Made by a program: the position numbers and the translations under genes
In this document: positions 45,721 through 56,292 of the stretch, in pieces
How the letters are laid out: every line of letters begins with the position of its first letter
Numbering within the stretch: position 1 is the stretch's first letter
From: Thermosynechococcus sp. CL-1
GTDB taxonomy: Bacteria; Cyanobacteriota; Cyanobacteriia; Thermosynechococcales; Thermosynechococcaceae
DNA: 64,000 bases
Direction: 5' to 3'
NCBI RefSeq assembly: GCF_008386235.1
Contig: NZ_CP040671.1
Location: 682,001 to 746,000 of the forward strand
Notes under the pieces: generated by a model
Told to the model about the DNA's origin: nothing
Seen by the model: only the letters and a program-made list of their open reading frames with translations
The model's database searches: none

Positions 45721-48252
45721 GTGCGTGTCGTCCTCATGGCCGGGGGAAGTGGTACTCGGTTGCGTCCCCTCACCTGTGATCTACCCAAGCCAATGGTGCC
45801 GGTGGTCAATCGTCCCATTGCCGAGCATATTCTCAATCTCCTACGCCGCCATAGCCTTGATGATGTGGTCATGACATTGCACTATCTCCCCGATGTCGTG
45901 CGCGACTATTTTGGCGATGGGAATGAGTTTGGGGTGCACCTGAGCTATGTCGTTGAGGAAGAGCAGCCCCTTGGCACAGCAGGTTCAGTCAAAAACATTG
46001 CCAATTTGCTAACGGATCCCTTTTTGGTGGTCAGTGGCGATAGTATTACCGATGTCGATTTAACCGATGCCCTACGTTTTCACCAGCAGCACGGTGCTCC
46101 CGTAACCCTGATCCTTGCCCGTGTACCTCAACCGAAGGAGTTTGGCATTGTCTTTACTGATAGCGATGGCCGCGTGCGGCGATTTCTCGAGAAGCCCTCA
46201 GCGGGGGAAGTCTTTACGGATACGGTGAATACGGGCATCTACATCCTCAGTCCTGCTGTCATGGACTATCTCAATAGCGGCATCGAGCGGGATTTTTCGC
46301 GGGATTTGTTCCCATTGCTGTTGCAGGCGGATGTGCCGATGTATGGTTATATCACCGATGCCTACTGGTGCGATGTCGGCAGTCTGCAAACCTATCAACA
46401 GGTGCAACAGGATGCCCTCTATGGCCGCGTGCACTTGGAAATTCAGGGGCACGAAGTTCAGCCGCAAATTTGGGTAGGGCACAACACCACATTGCCGCAA
46501 ACAGTTCAGCTACAGGCGCCGCTCGTCTTGGGCAATAATTGCCGCTTTGGTGCGGGGGTCACCCTTGGGGCGGGGACGATCTTGGGAGATAACGTGATTG
46601 TTGGCAATGGCAGCCGGTTGTGCTCAGTGGTGGCTTGGAGTGGCTGTTTTATTGGGGATGACAGTGAATTAGAGCATTGCATTTTGGCGCGCCATGTCCA
46701 TGTCGATCGCCATGTAACCCTACACGAAGGGGTAATTATTGGCAGTCGCTGTGTGGTCGGGGAGGAAGCTAGCCTCAGTCAGGGGGTGCGCCTGTGGCCG
46801 GGCAAACGTATTGAAGCGGGTGCAATTGTCAATGAAAGTCTGATCTGGGGCACAACGGGACAGCGCTATCTCTTTGGTCAGCGGGGGGTAGCCGGTGTGG
46901 CCAATGTGGACATTACACCGGAGTTTGCGGTGCGGTTGGCAGCGGCCTATGCATCCACCCTTGAACTGGGAACTAGTGTCTTGGTATCGCGGGATCAGCG
47001 CAATGTATCGCGGATGGTAGCCCATGCCCTGATGTCGGGTTTGATGTCAGTGGGGATTCATGTGCTCAATTTGGAGGCGATCGCCCTGCCTATTGCCCGT
47101 TTTGCTGCCCAAACCCTTTCAGTCAGCGGCGGAATTCATGTGCGTGCCCATCCCGATCGCGCCGATCAACTCTTGATTGAGTTTTTTGACCATAAGGGCA
47201 TCAACCTGAGCAAAGCCAAAGAGCGGCAAATTGAAACCGCCTACTTCCGCGAAGATATTCGCCGCGCCCTACTGACGGATGTCGGTGTCATGACCCATCC
47301 CAACAACTGCGTGGCCGCCTATGCCCAGGGCTTTGAAAAGTGGCTGAATACCCAACTGTTTTATGGTAGCCCCGCCAAAATTGTCATTGACTATGCCTAT
47401 GCCGTTTCTGGGGTTGTCTTGCCCCAGCTCCTCAGTAAGTTTGGCTGTGATGCCGTTGTTCTCAATGCCACCCTGCACCCAACCCTCCTCAATATTCTCG
47501 AACGACAGCGACTCCTGCGGGAACTAGGACAGGTGGTGACAGCGCTGTCTGCCAGTTTGGGGGTACAAGTCTCCGCCAATGGTGAACGGTTGACCTTGGT
47601 GGACAATGCCGGTCAGGTGTTCAGTGATCAAGAACTCACGGCGTTGATGACCTACTTGACCCTCTTGACCCATCCGGGGGGCAGCGTTGTGGTGCCGGTC
47701 ACAACCTCTAGCGCCGTGGAGGCGATCGCCCGCCAACAGGGCGGACAAGTCATTCGCAGTCGCACCAACCCCACTGATCTCATGGAAGCCTGCCAACACC
47801 ACAGCGGTGTAGTTCTCGGCGGTTCTGCAGAAACCGGTTTTATCTTCCCGCAACTGCATCCGGGGTTTGATGCCATGTTTACGATCGCCACGCTGATCGA
47901 ACTACTGGCACTGATTGGCAAACCCCTCACCGTCATGCGCCAAGAACTACCCCGCGTTCACTACTATCACCGCCCGATTCGCTGTCCTTGGATTGCCAAA
48001 GGGTCATTGATGCGGCACTTGGTGGAAACCCATCCCCGCAATCACTTAAGTCTCATTGATGGCGTCAAAATTGGTGAACCCAACACGGATCATTGGGTGC
48101 TGATTCTCCCCGATGCCAGTGAGCCACTGGTACACCTCTATGTAAACAGTCCAGATGCTACGTGGAGTGAGCAGATGCTGCACCGCTACAGCCGCCGCAT
48201 TGAAGAGTTTGCTCGTTTGGAACCCCTCTCAGATGCCACAATAAAGATGTAA
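45721..48252 (+). CDS. Mannose-1-phosphate guanylyltransferase-like / phosphomannomutase-like fusion
   Basis: This 843-residue protein starts with GTG after AAAGGAG. Residues 1-230 are a nucleotidyltransferase (MAGGSGTRLRPLTCDLPKPM), about 240-380 are left-handed beta-helix hexapeptides, and the remainder is a phosphoglucomutase/phosphomannomutase fold. The last domain lacks the TASHNP phosphoserine loop; the same place reads VRAHPDRAD (474-482). The length equals that of the Synechocystis protein annotated as mannose-1-phosphate guanyltransferase (sll1558), as I recall. It may make GDP-mannose or be regulatory. Confidence 0.8.
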   Translation: MRVVLMAGGSGTRLRPLTCDLPKPMVPVVNRPIAEHILNLLRRHSLDDVVMTLHYLPDVVRDYFGDGNEFGVHLSYVVEEEQPLGTAGSVKNIANLLTDPFLVVSGDSITDVDLTDALRFHQQHGAPVTLILARVPQPKEFGIVFTDSDGRVRRFLEKPSAGEVFTDTVNTGIYILSPAVMDYLNSGIERDFSRDLFPLLLQADVPMYGYITDAYWCDVGSLQTYQQVQQDALYGRVHLEIQGHEVQPQIWVGHNTTLPQTVQLQAPLVLGNNCRFGAGVTLGAGTILGDNVIVGNGSRLCSVVAWSGCFIGDDSELEHCILARHVHVDRHVTLHEGVIIGSRCVVGEEASLSQGVRLWPGKRIEAGAIVNESLIWGTTGQRYLFGQRGVAGVANVDITPEFAVRLAAAYASTLELGTSVLVSRDQRNVSRMVAHALMSGLMSVGIHVLNLEAIALPIARFAAQTLSVSGGIHVRAHPDRADQLLIEFFDHKGINLSKAKERQIETAYFREDIRRALLTDVGVMTHPNNCVAAYAQGFEKWLNTQLFYGSPAKIVIDYAYAVSGVVLPQLLSKFGCDAVVLNATLHPTLLNILERQRLLRELGQVVTALSASLGVQVSANGERLTLVDNAGQVFSDQELTALMTYLTLLTHPGGSVVVPVTTSSAVEAIARQQGGQVIRSRTNPTDLMEACQHHSGVVLGGSAETGFIFPQLHPGFDAMFTIATLIELLALIGKPLTVMRQELPRVHYYHRPIRCPWIAKGSLMRHLVETHPRNHLSLIDGVKIGEPNTDHWVLILPDASEPLVHLYVNSPDATWSEQMLHRYSRRIEEFARLEPLSDATIKM

Positions 48253-48298
48253 CCAAAATCCCGTAGAATCAGGGAAAATTTTTCGTACATTAGGCGCA

Positions 48299-50257
48299 AT
48301 GGTGCTTTTGAAAACGGAGAAAACCGAAGGGGACTTTACTGATAAATTGCGGGGAATTGCCCGTTGGTGGTCAGAATTCAAGATTCAAACCCGCCTCATG
48401 GCCACAGCAACCCTCGTGGTCTCGATCATCATGAGTGGTTTCACCTTTTGGGCGGTGAATACCATTCAAACCAATGCCCACCTCAATGACACCCGCTATG
48501 GCCGCGATTTGGGGTTGCTCTTAGCTGCCGATGTGGCTCCCCTAGTGGCCAAGGGGGATACCGCCGCTGTTGCCGAATTTTCTCGTAAGTTCTACGAGCG
48601 CAGTGCCAGTATTCGCTACATCCTCTATGCCGATCCCGATGGGGAAATTTACTATGGCCTGCCCTACTCTGCCCCCCAAGTGGAAAGTGCGCTGACCCTG
48701 CGCCGCCGTATTCAACTGCCGGACACCTACCGTGCCAGCCAAGAACCCCTTGTGCGCCAACACCAAACCCCCGACGGCCTTGTGGCCGATGTCTTTGTGC
48801 CGTTGATATTTAATGGTGAAAATCTAGGAGTTGTGGCTTTGGGCATTAATCCCAACCAAACGCTTATTGCCTCTGCCAATCTCACGCGGGATCTCACGAT
48901 CGCCGTCTTTGTCTCCCTCTGGATCATGGTGATCTTAGGGGGCGTCTTCAATGCCCTCACCATTACTCAACCCATTAAAGAATTGGTGCAGGGGGTCAAA
49001 AACATTGCCGCCGGAAATTTTAAGCAACGCATTAACCTGCCCTTTGGCGGTGAACTGGGGGAACTGATCACCAGCTTTAACGACATGGCTGAGCGCCTTG
49101 CTTCCTACGAAGCCCAAAACATTGAAGAACTCCAAGCCGAGAAAGCGAAACTGGATACCTTGGTGTCCACCATTGCTGATGGGGCGATTCTCTTAGATAC
49201 CGACATGCGGATTATTTTGGTCAACCCCACGGCTCAGCGCCTCTTCAATTGGGAAGGGATGAACGTCATTGGCCAAAATGCTCTGAACTGTTTTCCAGCA
49301 CCGGTATGTGAAAAACTCACCTGCCCCCTCTACAAAGCCTCCAAGGGCGAGTCGGAAGGAGGAGAATTTCGGGTAACGCTGCAAGAGCCTAGCTCGCGAT
49401 CGGTACGCATTTTGCTGACAACGGTGATGGATGTGCAACGGGAAAAACCCAAGGGCATTGCGATTACGATTCAGGACATCACCCGCGAGGTGGAACTCAA
49501 CGAAGCCAAAGCGCAATTGATTAGCAATGTTTCCCACGAATTACGCACACCCCTATTCAATATCAAATCGATCATCGAAACCATTCAAGAGTACGGCAGC
49601 AGCCTCAGTGAAAAAGAGCAACAGGAATTCCTCGAAACTGCTAACCACGAGACCGATCGCCTGACTCGTCTTGTGAATGATTTCCTCGATATTTCTCGCC
49701 TCGAATCGGGTCGCCCCTATCAATTTGGCTCGGTACAGATGGCGCAGGTGATTGATCAGATCATGCGCACCTACCAACTCAATGCTGCCAATAAGTCCAT
49801 TACCCTCACTGCCGAAGTGGAAAACCCCCTGCCACCGGTTTGGGGCAACTACGATCTGCTCATTGGTGCCCTCACTAACTTGGTGGGGAATGCTTTGAAG
49901 TTTACCCCCGAAAATGGACGGGTAACCATTCGTGCCTATGTCTGGCATCCCCCCAGCGATCCAGAGCAGGAACGGGTGCGCATTGAAGTCGCCGACACGG
50001 GTATGGGCATTGCCCCAGAGGATCAACCCCGCGTCTTTGAACGCTTTTTCCGCGTTGAGAATCGCGTGCATACCCTAGAGGGGACAGGGCTGGGGTTGGC
50101 CATTGTCCAAGATATTATCCACAAGCACAATACACAAATTCATTTAATTAGTGAATTGGGGGTCGGCAGTACCTTTTGGTTTGATTTGGCCATTGATGAA
50201 TCCGCCCTCGTTAATAACCCTGATGGCACTGCTGAAAGGGCACTTCCCCCCGCTTGA
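48299..50257 (+). CDS. nblS: Sensor histidine kinase NblS (Hik33/DspA)
   Basis: This 652-residue kinase matches the conserved cyanobacterial NblS/Hik33, which senses light, nutrient and osmotic stress and acts with RpaB on photosynthesis and high-light genes. It has two membrane helices (about 33-53 and 203-225) flanking a periplasmic sensor loop, a HAMP domain, a PAS domain (about 285-400), a HisKA domain with phospho-histidine 413 (SNVSHELRTPL) and an ATPase with GNALKFTPENG and ADTGMGIAPED. It begins 46 bases after the preceding gene. Confidence 0.93.
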   Translation: MVLLKTEKTEGDFTDKLRGIARWWSEFKIQTRLMATATLVVSIIMSGFTFWAVNTIQTNAHLNDTRYGRDLGLLLAADVAPLVAKGDTAAVAEFSRKFYERSASIRYILYADPDGEIYYGLPYSAPQVESALTLRRRIQLPDTYRASQEPLVRQHQTPDGLVADVFVPLIFNGENLGVVALGINPNQTLIASANLTRDLTIAVFVSLWIMVILGGVFNALTITQPIKELVQGVKNIAAGNFKQRINLPFGGELGELITSFNDMAERLASYEAQNIEELQAEKAKLDTLVSTIADGAILLDTDMRIILVNPTAQRLFNWEGMNVIGQNALNCFPAPVCEKLTCPLYKASKGESEGGEFRVTLQEPSSRSVRILLTTVMDVQREKPKGIAITIQDITREVELNEAKAQLISNVSHELRTPLFNIKSIIETIQEYGSSLSEKEQQEFLETANHETDRLTRLVNDFLDISRLESGRPYQFGSVQMAQVIDQIMRTYQLNAANKSITLTAEVENPLPPVWGNYDLLIGALTNLVGNALKFTPENGRVTIRAYVWHPPSDPEQERVRIEVADTGMGIAPEDQPRVFERFFRVENRVHTLEGTGLGLAIVQDIIHKHNTQIHLISELGVGSTFWFDLAIDESALVNNPDGTAERALPPA

Positions 50258-50274
50258 ACAAGTTGATAGAGGAA

Positions 50275-50290
50275 GGGGGCGATCGCCCCC
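50275..50290. repeat. HIP1-centred palindrome after nblS
   Basis: GGGGGCGATCGCCCCC is a perfect 16-base palindrome built around HIP1 (GCGATCGC), 18 bases after the nblS stop. With no T-run it is not a standard terminator, but it could form a hairpin in the transcript or act as a processing barrier. Confidence 0.45.
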
Positions 50291-50457
50291 CGTTGCCAAC
50301 AACCACAAATAATCGGCTAAAATCTGAAGGCACGAATTCACCACTCCTCACGCCGATGGTTCCTTGGGCTTGACCCAGAGGAAGAAAAAAACAGGTCTTT
50401 GTATTGATTTTGCGGCTCTATACTAAAACCGAATAATTAAACATTGGGGTTGAGGAC

Positions 50458-52182
50458 GTGAAAACAAACTTATTTGCACCCGTTGCCCTTCTCTCTGTTC
50501 TCGGCAGTACGGGAGCGGTGTTACCTGCTTTAGCGATTCCAGTTCTCACCCCCACCCAACAGGATATTCAGCCCCCCCTACCGGAACCACCCCCTCTACC
50601 CTCCCCTTCGCCACCCGCTCTTGAACCGCCCCCTTCACCCCCTAGCCCAGCCCCCGAGTCAGAAAACGTTTTAATACCTGTACAAAAAATTGTTGTTGAA
50701 GGGAGTACTATCTTTGGGCCTGCGGAATTTGATCCGATTATTAAGCCCCTGGAAGGGCGTCAGGTGACGCTTGCGGAGCTACAAGGCGCTGCCGATGCGA
50801 TTACAAAACTCTATCTTGAGGGGGGCTATTTGACCTCTCGCGCCGTTTTAGGCGAGCAGGTGGCACGGGATGGGGTGATCAGGATTCAAGTGCTTGAAGG
50901 CCGCCTAGAGGACATTCGTATTGAAGGGAATAAAGGAATTATCCAACGCTATATTCGCAGTCGTATTGCCCTCGGTGCCGGCGTGCCCCTCAACTCCAAT
51001 CGTCTGGAAGAGCAGTTGCGCCTGCTGCGAACGGATCCTCTCTTTGCCAATCTTTCTGCCAGTCTGCGACCCGGCACGACGCCCCAAGACAGTATTTTGG
51101 TGGTACGGGTGGTGCCCGCCCGCTGGTTTAATGCCGCCTTTGGTTTGGATAACAATACACCACCGGCGATCGCCCCCAGCCGTGCTACTGTCTTTTTGGG
51201 ATACAACAACCTCAGTGGCCGCGGCGATAGTGTCTATGGCTCCTACGCCATTAGCAACAACCTTAGCACCTTTGACTGGGGAGCGTCCAACACCGTAGAG
51301 TTTGGCTACAGTCTGCCCCTCAATGCCATGAATGGCACACTCACCATTCGCACCGTACAAGCAGACAGCGAAATTACCCGCCCCCCCGCCCTTGCTGGCT
51401 TGAATATTCGCAGTGAGTCTTCTATTTACGAAGCCAGTTTTCGCCAACCGGTGATTCGCAATCTCCGTGAGGAACTGGCCTTTGGCATTGGCTTCCTGAT
51501 GCAGTCGGCACAGACTTTTGTTTTGGGAGTGCCAACCCCCATTTCCATTGGTTCTGATCCATCGGGCTATAGTGCCACCCGAGTGCTGGAAGTGAGCCAA
51601 GAATATATCCGCCGTGATCCCCAAGGGGCATGGGTCTTTCGTTCGCAGTTCAACTTTGGCCTGCCGATCTTTGGCGCCACCGAAAACCCCAGTCCAACCC
51701 CTGATGGTACTTTCTTTAGCTGGCTGGGACAGGGACAGCGGCTGCAACGCCTCTGGGCAGATAACTTCTTGATTTTGCGTACGGATGTGCAACTGAGTCC
51801 CAATAGCCTCCTCCCCTTTCACCAATTTGTCATTGGTGGCCCCCTGTCGGTGCGGGGTTACTCAACCAATGCCCTCTCTGGGGATAATGGCCTGCGGTTC
51901 TCTGGGGAAGCCCGTTTTCCTATACTGCGCACTGCCAATCGTCGCCCGATTATTTCCATTGGACCGCTGTTTGATCTAGGGGTGGTCTGGAACAATAGCC
52001 GTAATCCTGCGGGTGCAGTGCCCGATAATGTGATTGCCGGCTTAGGTATGGGACTCTTGGTGCAACCAACGCCCAACTTAGACATTCAGTTCCAGTATGC
52101 AGCGCCGTTGATTGATCTGTCCGGTCAAACCCGTAGTTTGCAGTCCGATGGCATTTACTTTACGTTGACGGTGCGTCCCTAG
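50458..52182 (+). CDS. TpsB/ShlB-type outer-membrane transporter
   Basis: The 574-residue product begins with GTG and a signal peptide (cleavage near ALA), a proline-rich linker (about 40-68), a POTRA-like domain ([42 protein letters not shown]) and a 16-strand barrel of the ShlB/FhaC family ending [20 protein letters not shown] and WNNSRNPAG. Such proteins export two-partner-secretion passengers, but no passenger gene is adjacent, so it may be a cyanobacterial Omp85-like porin. Its stop shares CTAG with the trpA stop. Confidence 0.8.
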   Translation: MKTNLFAPVALLSVLGSTGAVLPALAIPVLTPTQQDIQPPLPEPPPLPSPSPPALEPPPSPPSPAPESENVLIPVQKIVVEGSTIFGPAEFDPIIKPLEGRQVTLAELQGAADAITKLYLEGGYLTSRAVLGEQVARDGVIRIQVLEGRLEDIRIEGNKGIIQRYIRSRIALGAGVPLNSNRLEEQLRLLRTDPLFANLSASLRPGTTPQDSILVVRVVPARWFNAAFGLDNNTPPAIAPSRATVFLGYNNLSGRGDSVYGSYAISNNLSTFDWGASNTVEFGYSLPLNAMNGTLTIRTVQADSEITRPPALAGLNIRSESSIYEASFRQPVIRNLREELAFGIGFLMQSAQTFVLGVPTPISIGSDPSGYSATRVLEVSQEYIRRDPQGAWVFRSQFNFGLPIFGATENPSPTPDGTFFSWLGQGQRLQRLWADNFLILRTDVQLSPNSLLPFHQFVIGGPLSVRGYSTNALSGDNGLRFSGEARFPILRTANRRPIISIGPLFDLGVVWNNSRNPAGAVPDNVIAGLGMGLLVQPTPNLDIQFQYAAPLIDLSGQTRSLQSDGIYFTLTVRP

Positions 52183-53003
52183 GGCGTATCGAGGGCTGTG
52201 CGGAGTGACTGACAAAACTCGGCGACAGCGGTAACTCCCTGCTCTGGTTCTGCCAGACGTTTGACAAAGGCACTACCGACAATGGCAGCATCGGCGCCCC
52301 AATCGCGCACTTGGCGGGCATGCTCCGGACTGGCAATGCCAAACCCGACACCGATGGGCTTGGGAGTGATCTGGCGTAGGGTGTGCAACAGTTCCTGAAC
52401 CCGAGTGGCCATTTCTTGGCGCATGCCAGTGACACCCGTGGTGCTGACCAAGTAAATAAATCCTTGGGAAGCGGTGGCGATCGCCTGCATCCGTTCGGGC
52501 GATGTGGTGGGCGCAATCAGTAGTGTCAATTCCAAGCCTAGATGCGCTGTTTCTGCAAGAACGGGTTCTGCTTCCTCAAGGGGCAAATCCGGAATCACTA
52601 AGCCCTTGATCCCGGCTTGGGCAACGGCTTTCAGAAATGAAGAGACCCCTCGATGGTAGATGGGATTGTAGTAGGTAAATAAAATGAGTGGTGCCCTCAG
52701 TTGGCGGTGTAAGTCCGTTGTCATTTCTAAGACTGCCTCGAGGCGAGTTCCCCGTTGCAGGGCGCGGGTAGCGGCTGCCTGAATCACGGGACCATCGGCC
52801 AAGGGATCGGAATAGGGCATTCCCAGTTCAATCAAATCTGCACCATGGGCATCTAAGGCCTTGAGGGCAGCAACCGTCGTTTCTAAATCAGGGTCACCGG
52901 CAGTCAAAAAGGGAATCAGGGCACAGCGTTGGCGGGCACGACATTGCTCAAAGCGTTCAGAAATTGTAGGCACAGTCACAGGCAGTCGCTCTAAAAGATG
53001 CAT
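52179..53003 (-). CDS. trpA: Tryptophan synthase alpha chain
   Basis: TrpA splits indole-glycerol phosphate and passes indole to TrpB. The 274-residue product has the active-site glutamate 59 and aspartate 70 in [19 protein letters not shown], and the phosphate-binding [14 protein letters not shown] and [13 protein letters not shown]. The start is ATG 53003, with no strong ribosome site; a GTG at codon 9 is an alternative. It is divergent from ftsW, whose long frame begins at 52998. Confidence 0.94.
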   Translation of the reverse strand: MHLLERLPVTVPTISERFEQCRARQRCALIPFLTAGDPDLETTVAALKALDAHGADLIELGMPYSDPLADGPVIQAAATRALQRGTRLEAVLEMTTDLHRQLRAPLILFTYYNPIYHRGVSSFLKAVAQAGIKGLVIPDLPLEEAEPVLAETAHLGLELTLLIAPTTSPERMQAIATASQGFIYLVSTTGVTGMRQEMATRVQELLHTLRQITPKPIGVGFGIASPEHARQVRDWGADAAIVGSAFVKRLAEPEQGVTAVAEFCQSLRTALDTP

Positions 53004-53066
53004 AATAATTGTGCCAGATTAGATACTGTTCCTATAGTGGCCGATGCCAGTGAGGGTCATCTAAGC

Positions 53067-54347
53067 GTGAGTTGGTGGCGTTTTCTCCCCTTTGGCGATC
53101 GCCTGCGGCGCAGCGAAGCGGTTGGCGACCTGCGGCAGTGGACCCTAGAAGCACGATTGCTCCACTGGTTGACCCTAGTGTGGATTGGTCTTGGCTTGGT
53201 CGTCCTCTTTTCCGCTAGTTTTCCCGTCGGTTTGGCCGAAACAGGGGATGGGCTGTACTACTTTACGCGCCAGTTGCTGTGGCTTGCCCTTGGCTGGATA
53301 GGCTTTCAAGTGTTTCTGCGGCTGCCGCTGCGGCGATCGCTCCAGATGGCCATTCCAGGTTTCTTTTTGTTTCTGCTGCTGATCTGGGCAACACGCCTAC
53401 CGGGGGTCGGGACAACGGTGATGGGCGCCACCCGCTGGATTAGTCTTGGTCCTTTTCAACTCCAGCCCTCGGAAATGATGAAGCCTTTTTTAGTCCTGCA
53501 AGCCGCTTGGGTGTTTAGTTCGTGGCGGCGGCTGCACCTGAAGGCGCGTTGTTTTTGGTTAACGGCCTTTGCCCTGACGCTGCTGGGAATTTTAATCCAA
53601 CCCAACCTCAGCACCACCGCCCTCTGTGGCATGACATTGTGGCTGATTGCCCTTGGGGCAGGTTTACCCTTGGCGCCCCTACTGTTAACAGCCATGAGTG
53701 GCTTGGGCTTGGCAGTCCTCAGCATCAGCATTAACGAGTATCAACGGCGGCGGGTGATGTCCTTCCTCAACCCTTGGGCGGATGCGATGGGGGATGGCTA
53801 CCAACTGGTGCAGAGTCTCTTGGCGGTTGCTTCGGGGGGCGTTTTGGGCACGGGCTATGGCTTTTCACAGCAAAAGCTCTCCTATTTGCCCATCCAGCAC
53901 ACGGATTTTATTTTTGCGGTCTATGCCGAGGAAATGGGGCTATTGGGGTGCCTCTTGCTCCTAGGACTGCTGGCGGCCTACGGTTGGCTGGGAATGCGGG
54001 TGGTGAATCAGGCGCGGGATCCCCTGATCCAGCTCATTGCCTTGGGGGCAACGGTGATCATGCTCCTACAGGCCCTGATTAATATAGGTGTCGCCATTGG
54101 TATCCTACCGACAACAGGATTACCCTTTCCCCTCTTTAGCTATGGCGGTAGCTCAATTATGGCCAGTATGGCGATCGCTGGCCTGTTGATTCGCTGTGCC
54201 CGTGAAGGACAGCAGGCAGAGGTGATTGCCTTCCCCGCTGCCACAAACACTCGCGCCAAAACGTCTAGAACCCACCGCCGCCGGGCTGCCCCAGTCGTAC
54301 CCCTGCGTCCTGAAGGGATCAATCGCTATTCTTCCCGCAAGCCCTAG
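53067..54347 (+). CDS. ftsW: FtsW/RodA-family peptidoglycan polymerase, most like FtsW
   Basis: SEDS proteins polymerise peptidoglycan; FtsW works at division. From GTG 53067 the product has 426 residues and ten hydrophobic segments, with PLRRSLQMAIPGFF, GATRWISLGPFQLQPSE, HTDFIFAVYAEEMGLLG and PFPLFSYGGSSIMASM. The open frame runs back to ATG 52998, overlapping the trpA start; I prefer the GTG because the extra 23 residues are not hydrophobic or conserved-looking. The stop shares CTAG with phoX. Confidence 0.87.
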   Translation: MSWWRFLPFGDRLRRSEAVGDLRQWTLEARLLHWLTLVWIGLGLVVLFSASFPVGLAETGDGLYYFTRQLLWLALGWIGFQVFLRLPLRRSLQMAIPGFFLFLLLIWATRLPGVGTTVMGATRWISLGPFQLQPSEMMKPFLVLQAAWVFSSWRRLHLKARCFWLTAFALTLLGILIQPNLSTTALCGMTLWLIALGAGLPLAPLLLTAMSGLGLAVLSISINEYQRRRVMSFLNPWADAMGDGYQLVQSLLAVASGGVLGTGYGFSQQKLSYLPIQHTDFIFAVYAEEMGLLGCLLLLGLLAAYGWLGMRVVNQARDPLIQLIALGATVIMLLQALINIGVAIGILPTTGLPFPLFSYGGSSIMASMAIAGLLIRCAREGQQAEVIAFPAATNTRAKTSRTHRRRAAPVVPLRPEGINRYSSRKP

Positions 54348-56230
54348 GCTGACACTTCCCGGCCATCTGAGCGCCATACAGCAATGACGGCAGGCCGAGG
54401 CACGACCACCTCTTCTCCATAGGGCCAGCGTGTTGGCAGATCAGCTGTGGATTTTGCCCCTTCCCCCGGATGCTGAATAGCACAGAAGAAGGTTTGATAG
54501 TCACTGCTAAATTCAGGGCCACAAATTTCACAGCCGGGCACGCCAGAGAGGAACATCTTCAGTTCGCGGCGCTGCGGATTGAGGACATAAACGCCATCAT
54601 TTTTGCCCAAGCGGGTTGATCCGCCATTGCCATCGGTGGCAATCCAGACATTGCCGGCGCGATCGAAGGTCAAGTTATCGGGGGCTGAGATTGGCGGTAC
54701 CTCTGCGTTGGTGGGTTCACCATACAGCACTAACTGGCGGTTTTTCTCTGGGGCGGAGGGATCTCCACAAAGCAAAGGTAAACGCCACTGAAACTGCAAG
54801 GCGGTTGGGTTATTGCCCTGCTCAATCATTTCAATCACATGCCCCATCACATTTTCAGGACGCGGGTTGGCGCCATCCGTGGCCTTAGCCTTCCGTTTCT
54901 CGTTGTAGGTCAGCGCCAGCCAAACACTTTTGGTGACCGGATTCCACTCGAAGTCCTCGGGTCGATCCATTTTTGTTGCCCCTAGGGCATCAGCGGCGGC
55001 GCGGGTGTAAATAAAACACAGGGCAGGATCCTGTTGGAAGGCTGTGGGCAGATTGGGGTTGGGGGTAATTGTACTGCCCTCAACGCGGGCGATCGCTCGC
55101 CATTCACCCGTCAGATCGTCATTAAAGCGAGCAACGTACAGTTCCCCTTCATCCAACAGGTTCAAGTTGGCGGCGCGATCGTTGGCTTGGTACTTGCCCT
55201 TGGTAATGAATTTGTAGGCATACTCAAAGCGTTCATCATCCCCCATATACACCACAACTCGACCATCGGGGGCAATCACCGTTGTCGCCGCCTCATGGCG
55301 AAACCGTCCTAGGGCTGTGCGTTTAATGGGGGCGCGATCCGGAGAAAGAGGATCCACTTCCACAACCCAGCCAAAGCGAAAGGCCTCTTGGGGTTCCTTC
55401 GCGATGTTGAAGCGATCTTCATAGAGATAAAAGCCATAGCGATCGGCCCGCTCATTGGGAATGTCATAGCGCTTATGCAGCTCCTTCACCATGCCCGTGA
55501 GGTTGCTATCACTGCCGCCAAAATAGCTATGGAAGTTTTCCTCGCAGGTGAGTACCGTGCCCCAAGGGGTTTTGCCCGCTGCGCAGTTATTGAGGGTGCC
55601 ATTCACCCGTGTCCCCGTGGGATCCGCAGCCGTTTTCAAAAGGGCGTGGCCTTTAGCAGGGCCAGAAATCTCACAGGGCGTTGAACCTGTGATTCGGCGG
55701 TTGTAGGGCGAGGCTTTCACATATTGCCAGCCACCATTGGCGTTTTTGGCAATCTCGACAATGGAGAGTCCATGGGCCTCCCGCTGGAGTGCGGCTTGCC
55801 ATTGATTGGGGCGATCGCCCACGGTTTGAAACATGAGTTCGGGATTGGTGTATTCATGATTTACGACCAGCAAATGCTTGCCATCGGGTGTGGTCTGATA
55901 GCCAACAAAATCACAGTTGTAGCCAAAGCACTGCTGCTGCCGTTGGACATCGGCTGCGGTGACTGTCTGGTGAATGCGATTCCAATTCAAGTTTTCACCA
56001 CCATCGAGGGCATCGCCCCAGCGAATCACGACGCCATGCTCAAAGCCCTCAGGCAGCGTAATTTTATCGTCGGTGTTGGGGTAAATCGTTGGAAAGCCTA
56101 AAGCCGGTGCAGTGGCACACCCTTTGGTCAGGGTTGCAAGGGTTAAACCCGCCGCGCCAAAAAGAGCAGTTTTTAGTACGGTGCGTCGGCTTAGGACACG
56201 GGGTAACAGATCACCAAAATATTCAGCCAT
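54344..56230 (-). CDS. phoX: PhoX-type alkaline phosphatase (DUF839)
   Basis: PhoX enzymes are calcium-dependent, cofactor-iron phosphatases exported by the Tat system. The 628-residue product begins with a twin-arginine signal (LSRRTVLKTALFGAAGLTLA) and a cysteine at TKGCA, then shows family stretches LLVVNHEYTNPELMF, GTVLTCEENFHSYF, VVYMGDDERFEYAYKFI and PDNLTFDRAGNVWIATDG. It belongs to phosphate starvation in other cyanobacteria, and a Pho-box-like array lies 63 bases upstream. It converges with ftsW. Confidence 0.88.
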   Translation of the reverse strand: MAEYFGDLLPRVLSRRTVLKTALFGAAGLTLATLTKGCATAPALGFPTIYPNTDDKITLPEGFEHGVVIRWGDALDGGENLNWNRIHQTVTAADVQRQQQCFGYNCDFVGYQTTPDGKHLLVVNHEYTNPELMFQTVGDRPNQWQAALQREAHGLSIVEIAKNANGGWQYVKASPYNRRITGSTPCEISGPAKGHALLKTAADPTGTRVNGTLNNCAAGKTPWGTVLTCEENFHSYFGGSDSNLTGMVKELHKRYDIPNERADRYGFYLYEDRFNIAKEPQEAFRFGWVVEVDPLSPDRAPIKRTALGRFRHEAATTVIAPDGRVVVYMGDDERFEYAYKFITKGKYQANDRAANLNLLDEGELYVARFNDDLTGEWRAIARVEGSTITPNPNLPTAFQQDPALCFIYTRAAADALGATKMDRPEDFEWNPVTKSVWLALTYNEKRKAKATDGANPRPENVMGHVIEMIEQGNNPTALQFQWRLPLLCGDPSAPEKNRQLVLYGEPTNAEVPPISAPDNLTFDRAGNVWIATDGNGGSTRLGKNDGVYVLNPQRRELKMFLSGVPGCEICGPEFSSDYQTFFCAIQHPGEGAKSTADLPTRWPYGEEVVVPRPAVIAVWRSDGREVSA

Positions 56231-56292
56231 GAAGCGTATCTCGTTCCAAATTCATCCACTGTGGGCAGCCAGTTCCTAACTTTAGGGAAGTT

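Noticed and set aside
50905-51825. 306-codon minus-strand frame opposite the TpsB gene
   Set aside because: It lies entirely opposite a clear outer-membrane protein gene and has no recognisable domain.
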